Source: Ophioderma brevispina (lineage: Eukaryota; Echinodermata; Ophiuroidea; Amphilepidida; Ophiodermatidae). From it: a stretch of 64,000 bases of DNA. Both the position numbers and the translations under genes were made by a program. The notes under the pieces are model-generated. The model had not been told where the DNA came from. It did no database searches and worked only from the letters and a program-made list of their open reading frames with translations. Of this stretch, positions 34,401-47,485 are shown piece after piece. The stretch spans positions 1 to 64,000 of the forward strand of contig JAMKCH010044230.1 in assembly GCA_023653785.1 (NCBI GenBank). The letters run 5' to 3'. Within the stretch, counting starts at the first letter, position 1. Each line of letters opens with the position of its first letter.

Positions 34401-35362
34401 GATTCAGGCATTGTACTTTAGCTTGTAGTAAGATATTGATCTGGCAGGGGAAGATGGATAAGCAGGGATTAGCACATATACAATAAGCAATGGGCCTGTG
34501 AGCTGATGACAACTTGCTTTTTCAGTTGGTTAAATGCTGGCAGTAATTCAGCATCCTTGTTCCATTAATTGCCACAAACTGCCACCGCCCTCCCCCTGGA
34601 ACTCTTCCTGTTTTACTGTTTTTACGAAGTAAAAAATCCAAATTGTTTTCAAAAACGTGGAAGTGATTCAGTAAAGGTCCGTCTTCATATGTCAATTTAT
34701 TACAGTAAAGAGAAAATTACTCACAAACATTTACCGTATGCTCTCTTTCAAAAACAAAAACCTTGCCCATGAATTAATATTTTATGTTGTACTATTGAAG
34801 TGGGTGCGACTGTATGTAAGGGAGTGAGTGTGGGCAGGAAGTGTGGAAGGAATGGTGTAATTAGGAGGGTGTGTATGTCGCTAGTGAAATATTTATGTTT
34901 TAATACAGATTGGTCAGTTTTATATTGCAAATTGTTACTTTTCAGTAAGATTTTAATAAAATTTTGCAGATGTCATTTTAAATGTTTTATTATAATATTT
35001 CTTGACCGTTCTAAGTGCCACAATGTGAACCGAATAAATATGGGATCTGCCGCTCAATCGCATAGGAGCATCCGAAATGTTCATAAAAAAGAAAATTCAC
35101 CCTCTTTCCTGGTTTTGATCACATTAAGTGGAGTACAAATATGGAATAAATTCATGGATTTTTAACTATGTATTATTGCTGTTGCCATCATAAAATGCTC
35201 ATAGGCAAGTGGCCATTATAGGTACAAATTCATTTTTCAGTTGGACAAAATGTTAAAAAACTTCAATTTCAATAACAAAGGTTTCCAACTTATACGGGGG
35301 GAGAATTTGCACGAATTTGTACCAAGCATGATAATATGCGTAAGATAATTGCTTTTGTTCAG
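34401..35362. other. Non-coding stretch
   Basis: The 121-codon + frame at 34800-35165 has no motif and no codon signal that stands out. Nothing else recognised. Confidence 0.4.
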
Positions 35363-35509
35363 ACAGGTTCTATGGAGAACACCATCCGCCCAACACTTTC
35401 AGATGATCTATACAGAACTAGACAGCCCGTACTACAGGAGTTTGCAAAAATGTTCAAAAAAGGAAAGATGCGGCAACGAAGTTACGCATATCAAGTTGTG
35501 TTTCTTTGA
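35363..35509 (+). other. Candidate terminal exon, unknown protein
   Basis: Acceptor GCTTTTGTTCAG precedes 48 open codons reading TGSMENTIRPTLSDDLYRTR, QPVLQEFAKMFKKGKM, RQRSYAYQVVFL and TGA at 35507. The composition is protein-like (charged, helical) and differs from the AT-rich surroundings. A second frame is also open, so the reading frame is not certain. No family recognised, no partner exon found. Confidence 0.35.
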
Positions 35510-38500
35510 TATGAATTCAATACTTACTAATAGAGGTTTACAATGAGTGAGACCGCTTATGAAGACTATAAAGTTTACAATATTCCAAGTAACGTTATAT
35601 ATGCCGTCAACATTTGACAACTTCTCCAACCACAAGCTACCAAAATCTAGTTAGGAGTATAGGGATTGGAAGCTGTACCGAATTACTTTGGTTTAATAAA
35701 CCCTACAAAACGGCGGCAGTCGACAAAGGGCATGCAGATAAGCTATTGTAATGGTTTGATTGAATGTGGCCCGTCAAAGGAATTTACAGTCAAGCTCGGT
35801 TTTAGGTAAGGGCTTATATAAAGATTTGCATGACATGTAAATATTAAAAATAATATTTTAACCTTTATGTTTTCATTTTATCTTCAAACGTATAACGCCA
35901 CTATTCAAAAGTAAATTAATCTTTGAAAGCTTATTTATCATCCTTTCAAATGATGATAAAATCTCACTTTTGTCCAAAAATACACAAACTTTACTTTTTA
36001 AAGGTGCGCATTTCGTGATTTTCCCAAGCACCTTTGTTTATTCATTAGCTATTCATGATCACAAGAGGTATTCCTTGAGAAAAGTACACCCAATTATGCT
36101 TACGTTAAAATGGTATAGGGATTCAAATGAAATTTGGGGTTGTTATTTCATTAGGCCTTTCCTATGAAACACTGGACACTTATGTGTAATAGAGTGGGAT
36201 ACTTTTAATGTTTTAAATTATGCATTTTGTGTACAAACTGCGTTCATCCATTTTCTAAACGTACAGTTAAATGGGGCTTATAAAATTTGATCATCAGGTT
36301 ATCTAAATACAATGGTCTACCACCCCATTGAATTTATGAGTGTGTATTTTATATTTTTAACTTTTTGAAACTCAATTTTTGGGGTACAAAGCAGAAAAAT
36401 ATTCGTGTATTTACTTTTACGTCAGGGCTTAATAATTCAAGTAATGAAGATAGGTGACCTTCGAATTCAGAGTTCAAAACATGGCCAACTTCGGGTTAGG
36501 TATCACATAGCAATGTCTTGACATATATTTTCGATAATATTATGTTCTATTTAGTAATCCCGCGCAAATAGGACAAGAAGGACAAAATCATGAAAATTAA
36601 AGTGATGAATTTTAGCACAAGTATCTTCTTGCGTGCTCATAAAGATGGTATACTCATGACACGATATTCTTTAGTCCATTTGAAGTATGTGTTTTGGTGG
36701 CGTGCTAGAAGGGGCCTAATGACTTGAAATAAAAACAAAGAGTTTGAATTTGTACATATCGCGTTAAAATAAGGTGCGGGATGTAAGGGAAAATTAACAC
36801 TGTGATTACAATATTATATATTTAAACAATTGTAATTGACAAACGTGTTTGGATAGCGACTGGTGTATTAAAATTGGTTAATTTGGTTGCTTTGCTCGTT
36901 TTTAATTGTGTTATTTATTGACGTATGATTTCAAAATAAGTGAGACCTCAATTAGTTTAGTTCTATCCATTCACCGTGTGAGGTAATAGAAAGTATTTTA
37001 ATATCAAGAGTTTAAAAAAGTTATTGCCTATTAATACCATATAGAGTGTGTAGTGGTATATAAAATGTTGACCAAAAATACAATCTATTTTACATCAAAG
37101 AATACCTTGGGTGATTTCAATTGAAGTATCAGGTGAAGGAAACACTCGCACATTAGTTTTCATTACACGTTGGTATTTGAAACATCACTAATCTGACACT
37201 GCAAAAGATCAATTCCTTTTTACAAGCAAACAGTACCCGAGAAATAATGCATTCTGATGTCAATGCACACAAAACACAACTAAGTTTTTATTGGCCAACC
37301 AAATCGGGCAACTTGTTATTAGAGATTAGCGCACAAGTGGATTATGAGTTCCCAGGGGTTTGTCATTCCCGGTCACCATGGCGTAAGTCTTTTCATCATT
37401 TAAAACATCGCATTCCTACGAAGTCCGAATTTGTTTAAGTACGAAGGCGTACTCTGCTACTTAAACCAATTGTTGACAACAAAGACGGAAGGGATATACT
37501 ATCGATTTGAACAGGCGATTGCTGAGTGATAAGTATTGTATATGTACATGCAGGGCTTTTTTTAAAACTTTTAAAACAATTGCTGAGATTGTTAAATAGA
37601 AAGGTGCAACATCCAACTGTGTTCCCCAAACCAATGCGGGTCTTATTTTGTTTTTGGCCTTTACAAACAAAATAATATTTGAACTTTTACCTTTTAAACC
37701 TCTAAACTTCCAAATTTGTTTTTTGTCTGTTTGGTTTCCTCGTACTGAAAATAATTTTCCAAAATGATTGAAGTTTGTCAAATTTATTTAGTGTCTCAAA
37801 AAAGCGTCATCTATTTGTCTAAATATGAAAAAATACTGATTAATTTACACGTACGTTTTACAAGCACCCAAACAAATCGGTAAGTGATAATCACAATGGA
37901 TAATCGTTCGGACATTACGGAAATTCGGACTTTCAGGTAGGAGACTACCCATTAAACATGTATCAGTTTCCGTAAGCGATTGTGTTGCAGTAACCTTTGT
38001 AGCATGGTTACAATGTTTTGTAATGGCAACCCCAAAAATATTTGTCTAATATTCGAGTTTTCTTACATTTCACTACTTTTGGCAGCCATATGGCCGCCAG
38101 CTTGGATTTTGAAGCGTAGAGGCAAATCAAAGAATACCACAAAATTGAATTGGGAGGTTGCAAACCCCCCACACCATAACTAACCCTTTTATTGTGGTTT
38201 ATCCCTGGTATACTTATCTGACATGACTCTTTCAAATTTTGATGGCGGCCATCTATGGAATCTAACAAGATATCTCTTGGATTTTTTCATGTTAACAGCC
38301 CAAAACGTATCGGAACCCTAAAAGGCACTAAAAAGTGGTGGGGTAATTATGTGGGGGTGTACCAGACAGACCCAATACTACGATATTCCTTAATTAATTG
38401 TTTGATGTGTGATACAGTAAGTATTGCAATTAATAATCTTTACAGACCCCCTGGTCCTGAGGTAAAAAAAAAAAGTAACCCAGTATTTGTGAAGCTAAAA

Positions 38501-38884
38501 CATTACACAACCCCTATGGTTTTTCCTAGCCCCTCCCGTAAATAATGACCACTCCCTAAAACATGGGACCACATTTAGAGAAATGTTCACAAGGAAAGTT
38601 CCACTTTTTGGTGAATGAGATGTTTGAAAGTCCAAAAAAGGCCATTTTAGGGGAAAAAAATAAATCCACTTTTACAAAAAAAAGGGGGGTTTGGGGCAAG
38701 TAGAAAAAAAATTCTTTACCATTCCAGGCTTTTTGGTTAAAAGTGGACCTATCCCGTAAAGTGGCCTTTTTTGGCATTTTTGAAACATGCGCATTATTTT
38801 CCTACTTTAGGATCACCTAGACCTAAAATGTTTCTGCGCCAATTATATCCGGATTCACTTTACTTAAAAAGCGATTATTGGTGT
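35510..38884. other. Non-coding stretch, about 3.4 kb
   Basis: AT-rich sequence without recognised exon, transposase or repeat family. Open frames are 60-106 codons and unsupported. Near 38460-38700 there are A-rich and G-rich homopolymers. Confidence 0.45.
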
Positions 38885-38896
38885 TTTATATGATCT

Positions 38897-41800
38897 ATCG
38901 GCACATATATAATGAAAGAGCTAAATAAAACGTACCATAGGTTTTCATGCCCATTTGGTATGCTTGCGGAAAAAATCCAGATTTATTCCGACCCAATATA
39001 CACAAAACTGTACAACAATCATGGAAGCTTACATGTTTATTCCCTGTGGTATATTTACAACGCCGCATGCATACCGAAACAGAAGCCAGAGAAATATATA
39101 TCCCATACGCGCATATATCACGTGCATTAAGTTTGTCACAAGCCTCATCCTTTTGCACTTCGTTGATCACACAAAGGATAGGAGCGAGTGCGTTTGAGGA
39201 ATTTTATTGAAAAATACACTTTTAAAAAAACCTCAGTGATCTGAAGAAAAATGCTTAAGAGGGGTGTTTTAGATATCATTTGTGATTAACAAGGTTTTAG
39301 TTGGCCGTATTCTCAAACGATGTTAAAATAACACGGTGGTTAGGGCCAATGTGGTTAGCTAAACGCACTGTTTTAAAAAATCGCAGGTAAATATGTTACA
39401 AGCGTTTAGCAACCACTGTATTTAAACGCCGTAAATTTCATCCACCGAACTGTGATTATCTTCCGCCTATATTCATTTTACGTGTGCGTGAACAATTATT
39501 TATATGCCAGACACTGCCTTTCGTAGTTGCTAAATGCCCAGACGCATGAAGCCCACGGGGAAATTTCAAGAATGGCGCATTACGCAAGGAGCTTTTAGAA
39601 TTTGGTGAATGATGGAGACAAAACCCGAACCGATTTAAAACTGTTTTATTGTCATTGTGCCGTATCTTGTATCATTCAATACTTAACCGATAAACACGAG
39701 CATGAAAATTAAAAAGCAAAGGAAAAAGGACGAGAAGAAATAAATGAGGACTCGAGAAAGAAAGATAAGAGAAATAAAGGAGGTAAACTGGTCTAAACAC
39801 GAGCTGAAAATATCAGGCATGTGATGAAAACCGTGAAGTTAAACACGACTTAAACCACCGGGCCCAAGTCCTAAGTTTAACAAACGTTTTAGGCGTTACG
39901 ATGTTCGGCTTAAATTTAAACAGCGTTTAAAGTTAACCAGACTTTGAGAATTGCGTTTATTTTAGCGGGCGTTTAAATTGCGATTTACATGATAGCGTTA
40001 AAACATAGTTTGAGAAGAAGGGGACCTAACAATCCATGAAAAACGGGGACTTTGAAAAGGAGTCGCGTAATATTTAGTTTTATCGCAGTCGCACTGTAAC
40101 CCTGATCTCGATACAATGGATTGGCTACACCAACAGTTAATTGTATATTAGAGAATGGAGCAACGGGGGGCATCTGGTATACCGAAACACAATACCTTCC
40201 GACGACACCTGTTTAACAGAAGTTGCATCCTGGGGGTTTTACACGTTTTAGAGATATGCCATCCATACGCGCAAATACAATGAGCTACACTTGAATTGGA
40301 TTGATCTGTAGGTCGGGTATGGCGCTTGATTCCACATTTCAATGGGAACAATTTTGAATAAACGACCGGCTCTTAACCACCGGCGTGGGCTCTTTGTGGA
40401 TGACCAATATGGCCATCAATGCTTCAATTACGAAGCCCAGGTTTCCACTCCATTGTATAGAGACCAGCGTTTCGATACCCACTAATGCGCGGTTCAGCAA
40501 TCTACGTACTTTTCAAGTACCGAGTAGCGTTTCTTTGTATGATGTAGAGTTCCTATTTTATTTTAAAAAAACAAGGGCCGTATTCTTCCAACGACGGTTT
40601 AAAACCGTTCATACGCGCAGGTTAGTGCCGTATAATCATTGGTGTAGCTCTAATTTACGCCCCAGTTATAACCCACACTGCAGCGCGTACTAAACTCTTT
40701 TATTACAGACGCTCGTTTAGCTAACACATACATGTATGTTTCCATCGCGTCTTAATATTCATACACCCACCACTGTTGGAACGGTGATTGATTAGTGCTG
40801 ATGACCATCATCTCCGTTCCCTTAACACTATACGCTTTGTGCTCCCCTAAACCTCGTCTGTGATACAGCGCTCGATTGGCCTAGACAGGTAGTATTGTCG
40901 ATGTTCCGTAGGATTGTGACTAACTTTCGACGCTCTGTAGTTGTACACTCGCATACGCCTAGTGTATAGCCATAGTTGGGTGTGTATAATTTTCATAGAC
41001 TTGCACGTACGCTAACGTGAGACTTCTGATGCACGCCGTTGATACTGACTTGTTAGTATCTACAATCTTTCAGCTTCTTTTCGCCGCGCACCTGCATTTC
41101 TTATAATCTAGTTTCTTATGTATGGTCTGTGTCCGTACACTCTGCTTTCATTACTATTGTCATATTACCTATCAGGAACGCATACATAACGAGCATTTCT
41201 CTGCATTGAGGATTATGAAAATAGAAAGCAAAGGGAAAAAATGGCAAAACTGAGAAGAAATGTGAATAGCCGACGAGAAGAAGATAGAAAAGAATATGAC
41301 AATGGAAGAACATCCAGAAAGAACATACGAAGAAATGAGATAATGAAATGAGACAGACAAAGAAGAAATCATGGGGGAAACAGACGAGAGCATATCATGC
41401 TTATAAGGACAGAAATAGTGAAGAGAAGAAAAAGAAGAAGAAAAAGAAGGAGAAAAATAAAACTGAGAACGCGGAAATAAGAAAAGAAAAAAAAAGAAAG
41501 AACAAAAGAAAGAGAAAAGAAGAGAAAAAAGAAGATGGAAAAAAAAAGAAAAAAGAAATCGAAAGGAAAATGAAAGAAAAAGAAAGATAGAAAGAAATTG
41601 AAAACTGAGAACTCGGAAAAAAAGAAAGATATTTAAGGAAAGAAATAAAGGAGGAACTGGGTTAGGTAATTGTGAACTGGTCTAACCACGGAGTATCCCA
41701 TAGAGCTGAAAATATCAGGGCATTTTGATGTGAAAACCTGAAGTTAAAACACGACTTAAACTACCCCGGACCAAGCTTAAGTTTAACAACGTTTTTTAGG

Positions 41801-42349
41801 CATGTTTAAACGATTTCCCCTCCTGCTTTCCACTGTTCGGCTAAAATTTAAAACAGCGTTTAAACGTTAACATGCTTTTGAGAATTGCGTATTTTAGCGG
41901 GCGTTTTAAATTGCGATGTACCAGGATTAGCGAGAAACAGCATGTCAGTTTCGAGAAGACGGGCATCCCCCCACTATATGTTCTAATAGAATCCAAGTCA
42001 TTTAAAATTAGGCACAATGTATGACCATTTTTGATTTAAATTTATACATTTAAAGGAAAATCGTTAATATTTAAAGCTGTGTGTTTTAATTCCAAATGTT
42101 AAAAGGTAAACAGGCCAGAACTTGACTAACCAACGATCATCTTTTAATTGGTGTGAAAGAGCTAACGGATTGTTGGCAAGAAAACGATTTTCTAGTCGTT
42201 AAATATCAACGTGGGCGTCTCCTTAAACGTTTACTGCTTCGAAAGTTAGCGGGAAAATGTTGTTTCTCGCACAGGAATTACTCCAAGGGCCAATGCAAAC
42301 CATCTGGTACGTATTATTTAGGGATATTTTCATTATATATGTGCCGATA
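38897..42349. mobile_element. 3.5-kb block with inverted ends
   Basis: TATCGGCACATATATAATGA and CGTACCA at 38897-38939 recur inverted at 42305-42349 (TGGTACGTATTATTTA and TCATTATATATGTGCCGATA). Inside, two stretches are direct duplicates: about 39690-40010 and 41600-41945, both with an A/G-rich lead-in, AGGCATG..TGAAAACC, the ACACGACTTAAAC string and GAGAATTGCGT..TTTTAGCGGGC. The inner string GGCCGTATTCTC..AACG (39304) recurs near 40576. This may be one large non-autonomous element or several nested MITEs. No transposase seen. Confidence 0.5.
41405..41660 (+). repeat. GAAA-rich purine tract
   Basis: Almost pure A/G on the + strand. The Lys/Glu-rich 80-codon frame is its translation. A shorter relative is at 39715-39785. 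Confidence 0.85.
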
Positions 42350-42370
42350 AAGATTTTACCAATAAAATTC

Positions 42371-42840
42371 CTTTAACCATGTTATGGTATGTCACTTGAG
42401 GCAGTTTTAATTGTACTGCCCCCTCCCCGAGTACACAGTTGGAGTATACTACTTCTCGCACTCTTCTGATTTTGTATTACACTACGCCTTAGCCTTACAA
42501 CGACCAAATACATTTTGGACACATACCTTGCTTCTGTTGGCGATTATGAAGCCATACAGGATCTCCCTCCTAAAAGAGTGTTGCTCTTGTCACCTTCTGT
42601 GATCGTAGTGCTTTTTGCGCCAACATGTCTGTAAATTTTCTCTGGAGTATTAAAATTTAATTCAACTTTTGAAGTTTTGCACATCATGTTTGATCTTGTT
42701 ATGTGAGCATCTTGCTCAGTTGCGAGTCTCCTAAAGTGAATGTCAAATTGGTAAAACAGGCATTTCACGCCAAACCTCATCCTCATTTGCGGGACCATCC
42801 ATTTAGTTGGATTCTATGCACTGCGCTCTGTATCCATCAT
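42371..42840. other. Unassigned stretch beside integrase
   Basis: May continue the retroelement (minus frame 42544-42798), but no motif could be placed with confidence. Confidence 0.35.
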
Positions 42841-43340
42841 CATGTACGGCACACGTGAAGAAGGTCCCTATCTCTTTGATTTTGGATGGTAAACATTGTC
42901 AACAATGGCTTCAATGGCGATTCTGACGCTCAATCCCCACAGCTCCAGGTGATTGACCTTGGACTTTTCTTGTGCAGCGGGCAGATGATGTGCCATATGA
43001 TGAAGGATGTTTTGCAAGTCCGGTGAACAGTTTCGTCCTTTATATCGGACAATGAAGTTAGGTGTTGGGAACCCATATCGAAAGGGTGTTAGAAATCGTT
43101 ACGGGAACCCATACGCTCTCCATTTGGTGAATCAACCGTCACAAGTATGGATTTGTTGCCTCTGTCGGTAAGGGGCTCACCATGAAATCAATTGCAGAAA
43201 TGGTTCGAAGCAGGGCTCCAACTACATATATAAATTTACATTGGTGCCTTTCCCGGGGGTTCCTGGCGGCGCATTAGTCGTACTTTTAGCAACAAGTATC
43301 ACATTCTCTTGCCAATTCACCCACGTCATAACGCTCCCGA
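42841..43340 (-). mobile_element. Gypsy-type integrase remnant
   Basis: Read on the minus strand in several frames: NAPPGTPGKG linker, LTDRGNKSILVTVD-like first catalytic Asp region, FTKWRAYGFP, then RYGFPTPNFIVRYKGRN (the place of the second catalytic Asp, which is Y in this reading), then GIERQNRH, the region of the catalytic Glu. This order matches the retroviral-type integrase core of Gypsy LTR retrotransposons. Stops and frame changes show decay. No LTRs were found beside it, and the element is not obviously linked to the LTR at 63280. Confidence 0.65.
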
Positions 43341-44049
43341 CCGATTTTGCCGAGATGTACGGGGTCAGCATGTAGGTTGGTAAGCCACTGGACCATGGCA
43401 CCGCAGTGGCTGGGGACTGAGTTTCCAGATGCCCTTTGACCTTGGTATGACCTTTGACATCATCCCCATATGAAAGAACCCCTTCCGCACCTTAACCCCC
43501 AAGTCTCGTTTCGAGAACACTGAAAAACCAAAAACCAAACGGAACACACCACACACAAACACACACACACACACATACGGACATGCACGCTCTCGCAAAA
43601 TCCTTTCAAAACAGGGGGACAAAAATCAAAATTTTGGGGTCAAAATTTCACTTTTTTTTTTTTTTTATTGTATTAAACCAATGATGACGTCTAAATTTGG
43701 GACCCCCCCCCCCCCCCGCGTGGTTCGAATCCCACCGGCTGTTACCACCAAGGGCAATGGTAACGGTAGCGTGTTTGTGGGAAACAAAAGAGAATATCGA
43801 TCATAAAATAGTTTTTACCACTTTTTGGGGATGATTCTTACAGCGCGAGTTATTTATGATATCTAGGGTGTATATCTTCCGAACATATCACCATGAACTT
43901 AGTCTACGATTAACCCTTCACGAACAACTATGTCCTTAGTCTGAAAGGAAAAGGGGGTATTTGAACAGCAGATTAGAATTTTGTTACAATTTGCACTCAA
44001 GTCGTTTTACAGATAACACATTTTGGGTGATTCAGGCATTGAAAAATGT
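43341..44049. other. Non-coding stretch with CA and poly-C
   Basis: A CA repeat lies at about 43555-43577, a run of 15 T near 43652 and a run of 15 C near 43704. GGTTCGAATCCCACC at 43721 looks like the B box of a tRNA-derived repeat, but no A box is seen upstream. Confidence 0.5.
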
Positions 44050-45064
44050 AAATGTTCAATAGTACTGTTAAAATGTCAGTCACTAAAATCGAGTATGGCC
44101 ACCCTGGCATGAACCAGTGCGTCAAGACGTCGCGGCATACTGTACACAAGGTTGTTATGAAGTCAATGGGCAGAACGTCCACTCATCGGTCAGAGCATGA
44201 GCTAACTCCTGTAGAGTTTGAGGAGGATTGTCCCTGTAATTGAAGGCTCGGCCTAAGGCATTCCATGCTACTCGATAAGGTTCATACAGGGGTAGCAGCA
44301 GCCATTGCATCTAGCTCCAACCCTACAGCGGTTCCCATACGGCTGGCGTTGTCGTTTGCAGCTGTAATTGTTTGCATAACTCCTTCTCTTTTCATGTTGG
44401 CAGGCAGTGGTTTTCCAGAAATGTCAGGCACACGACGGCGTTCCATGTTTTCCATCTGGCACCAACAGTGAACTTTTTCCCCTCCATAATGCATACCGGC
44501 CCATACCATCACTGAGCCGCCACAACCTTGAGTCAGTTCCTGAATACAGTCATCTCGGAGGTTCTCACCACATAATCGATGAACCCTTTGCCTTCCATCT
44601 TGATGGTCAAGGATGTAGCAGCTCTCGTCCATAATGACAACATGTCGCCAGTGTCCGAGCTGTAATCTTTTGTGCACCCTAGCCCAGCGAAGTCGAGCAA
44701 CTCGGTGGTGAACCGGTTAGGAGTGGGACATTTGTCATTCGTCTTGCTCGGTAAGCATGTTGAAGCAATCGCCGATTCAAAGTTTGGCGGGAAACGTTGA
44801 TTCCATAGTGTCTTCTCCATAAACGACGAAAGACGGCTCGTTGGCTTTTTCTCCGTGCTCTACGCCACAGATTAAGCAGTCGACATCATCTCGTCTGGTA
44901 GTCACTCGTGGTCGTCCTGGAGTTTTTTGTGCCCTCAAATGACCCACCTCTCGTATTTACAGACCCTGCTCTGTAATATCCCGAGGAAATCAGCGACTTT
45001 GGCGTGTTGGTATCCTCGTCGGTCCTCTTCGGTGTTTATTGCATAGCCTCAGGGAACCTCTGTG
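44050..45064 (-). mobile_element. Tc1-like transposase remnant
   Basis: On the minus strand, from about 45060: a degraded helix-turn-helix part (RPRVTTRRDD, VSRQTLNRRL near 44800), then WRHVVIMDESCYILDHQDGR (first catalytic Asp; about 44570-44655), GGSVMVWAGMHYGG (44490-44525), TAANDNAS (second Asp), NALGRAFNYRDNPPQTLQEL and finally the MPRRLDALVHAR motif (44091-44142). This is the full domain order of Tc1-family DDE transposases. The third catalytic acid region is not intact, and at least three frame changes and internal stops occur. Terminal inverted repeats were not found. Confidence 0.85.
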
Positions 45065-45424
45065 TTCAGTTTTTTTGCAAAGGGAACAAACCAACTCTGA
45101 AAATGTGGACGTGTGTGGATCCAAAAGGCTTGGAGCTGGGAAAAGGAAACAAACAACCAGATGTCGGGACCTTTTTATAGCTCCCAAACAAAAGGCATTG
45201 TTACGTAATTCAAAAATATGCCACATGGATTCACTTCCCCTGGGTAATGGGGACTCAATATTTAATCATTCCACCTACTCAATATGCTAAGGAGCCCGGC
45301 GTGTACTGAGGCATCAATAGAACCAGTTTTAGATTAGGTCTGAAAAAATTATTCCAACTTTATGGGAAACAGTGTAGGTTAAATAAAATCCTCTCGGCAG
45401 TGCAGGTTGATGGAAAATAGGAAA
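45065..45424. other. Unassigned stretch
   Basis: Probably flank of the Tc1-like remnant; no inverted end could be identified. Confidence 0.3.
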
Positions 45425-45763
45425 GTTAACCGAGACTTACCTGGAAGTTGAAGGTTGACTTTCAGTCTATGGTGCTCAGTCGACATCGAGGGAATTACAT
45501 GAGGATTGCGCATTAGCCAACACCGTCGTTTGTCAATAACATAGGTTAGGCACAGACCACAAATAATGTCTAAATAATATTTACCAACTTAAGGTAAATG
45601 AAATTAAATTTGAGCGAATACATGAATAGAACTTCGGTTTTTGGAGAAATATCCTCATCAAGGGAGGGAAGATCATAGAGGAGGGCATGTAATTCCCTCG
45701 ATGTCGACTGAGCACCACAGAAACTGAAGTCAACCTTCAACTTACAGGTAAGTCTCGGTTAAC
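45425..45763. repeat. Inverted repeat, 78-bp arms
   Basis: Arms 45425-45501 and 45686-45763 mirror each other: GTTAACCGAGACTTACCTGG and its inverse TACAGGTAAGTCTCGGTTAA, then TGCTCAGTCGACATCGAGGG and CCCTCGATGTCGACTGAGCA. The spacer is about 184 bp and AT-rich. Likely a MITE or the ends of one. The right arm contains a perfect splice-donor word CAGGTAAGT on the + strand. Confidence 0.8.
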
Positions 45764-46938
45764 GTCCAATTCTTTGGTGCTTCCGTGCCAAGAGGGAATT
45801 TCCATGAGTTTCAAAGCACTGGGCCTAAAACTATGTCAAAATGCCCAACAAAATAAAGTTCATGGCAAGAAAAGTAGAACATAAACATTTTAATATAGAA
45901 AAATATTATTACTGTATAGCAAGAAACATGGGTGAGGCACATTGAAAAAATGACTCCCATAAATATGTAGGGAGCACAACAAGTGCAGAAAATAATTTAG
46001 CCCCCAAGAAAATGCATAATTCATTCACACAATGTTGATGCCAAGGTATGGTGACCCCTAAAACATTAGGGACCAAAAATTTGGAAAATCCACTGAAACT
46101 AAGGTCAGCCTAGAGTTAAAGTACTTAGTAGAACGAACAAGATTACAAGCCTGTAAAATAGTCAAGAGGATTGGTCGAATGTGAGTTATCAACGATCCTA
46201 TTTTATCCAAATAATTATTGTTTTGCGAATTCTTCTGCACAAGAAAGATCCTAAGTAGACATGGCTGCTGATCAAAGCTACAGCTAAAAATAACTTTCCT
46301 TGTAACACGTAGGTTCCTCAATAATTTCCCCTTTGAAAATACATCAAAATATAGAGGCGTTATCCAAGCAACCGTAGGCAAAATTTACGCTAATGGGAAC
46401 AGCACAACTGTGCTTTAGACCACGGTCTAAAAGCCTTACATCGCTAGAGGAAGTGCATAAGATATTAATCATCTAGCCCTAAACACAGCCAATCACAGAG
46501 GATATCAACTTTGTGGTTAAATTGTGTAAATTGGATGTTCAACACATCAGCCATCAGTCACTGTGGTATTTGTGGTAATGAGTTATTTGGTGTGCCGGTG
46601 ACATGTGCAACATCCGTTGTGTACCTTTGGTAATTGGTAGTGTACATCCTAGGGCCTGTGGATGTATGGTATGTGTAAGTGCTGCAAACCTAAGTAAATG
46701 CTGTTAGGGCTATAGAAATACTTGTTGAAACTTTATTCTGCGGGTAACATAAAGAAAGTAAACTTTCTTTGCCTCATAAATATTATGTAGATACAAAAAT
46801 ATACAGTCAAAACATGATACACACAAATTGATTATTCTTACTGGAAAATCGATCATGGAGCATATTTAACCCAGTTGCTCTGCAGAGGTCCTAGTACCAA
46901 ATATAGTACCATGCGAAAAACCAATTTTGCATTTACTT
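45764..46938. other. Non-coding stretch
   Basis: A 107-codon minus frame (46058-46381) has no recognised motif. Nothing else identified. Confidence 0.4.
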
Positions 46939-47485
46939 TTAAAGCAAATTAGCACATTTTTTTGAAGAGCGCCCCCAATTTTTAAAAAATTTGGAGATGT
47001 TTTACACGATTGCATGGTAGGACTAGTAAACTATACCTGTGAATGGTTAAGATCGAAAATGTCAAGGGTCACAAACGAAGGAATTTTGTACTAGAAAATT
47101 ATATCGGGATCCACGATAATAATAACACGGCGCGGGAAACAGCTTCCAATGTGAAATAGCCGGGAAATAGGCCATGTACGTGTTTCTACGCTCACCCATT
47201 AGTTGTTTTAAAAGTTCAGGCAAGCCAAGTAAGAGGTTATTTTCTCGAGGTGGCAATATTTCATCATGGACGGACATAAACGTAATATTTCCAGCTCTGC
47301 CGTTAAGTCCAATCTGGGATCCCAATTCTAATTGACACAAATCGCTTATTTTGTGATAAATACGCATTTTTAGGATTCTCGTTCGCAGGTATAGTTTCCT
47401 AGACAATACCAACGTAATGTACACAACTATTCAAATTTTTGAAAATTGGGGGGCTCTCTTAAAAAATGTGCTAATATTGCTTTAA
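46939..47485. mobile_element. TTAA-flanked MITE, 547 bp
   Basis: Left TTAAAGCAAATTAGCACATT and TTTTTGAAGAGCGCCCCCAA; right TTGGGGGGCTCTCTTAAAAA and ATGTGCTAATATTGCTTTAA. Symmetry continues inward (AACTATACCTGTG against GCAGGTATAGTTT). TTAA at both outer edges would fit a TTAA target duplication, as used by piggyBac-type transposases, but no transposase is present. A damaged copy lies at 30587-31125. Confidence 0.75.

Noticed and set aside
41348..41590. 80-codon Lys/Glu-rich frame
   Set aside because: Translation of a GAAA-rich purine tract.
43715..43760. tRNA 3' half with GGTTCGAATCCC
   Set aside because: No A box or anticodon arm upstream, where a poly-C run lies instead.
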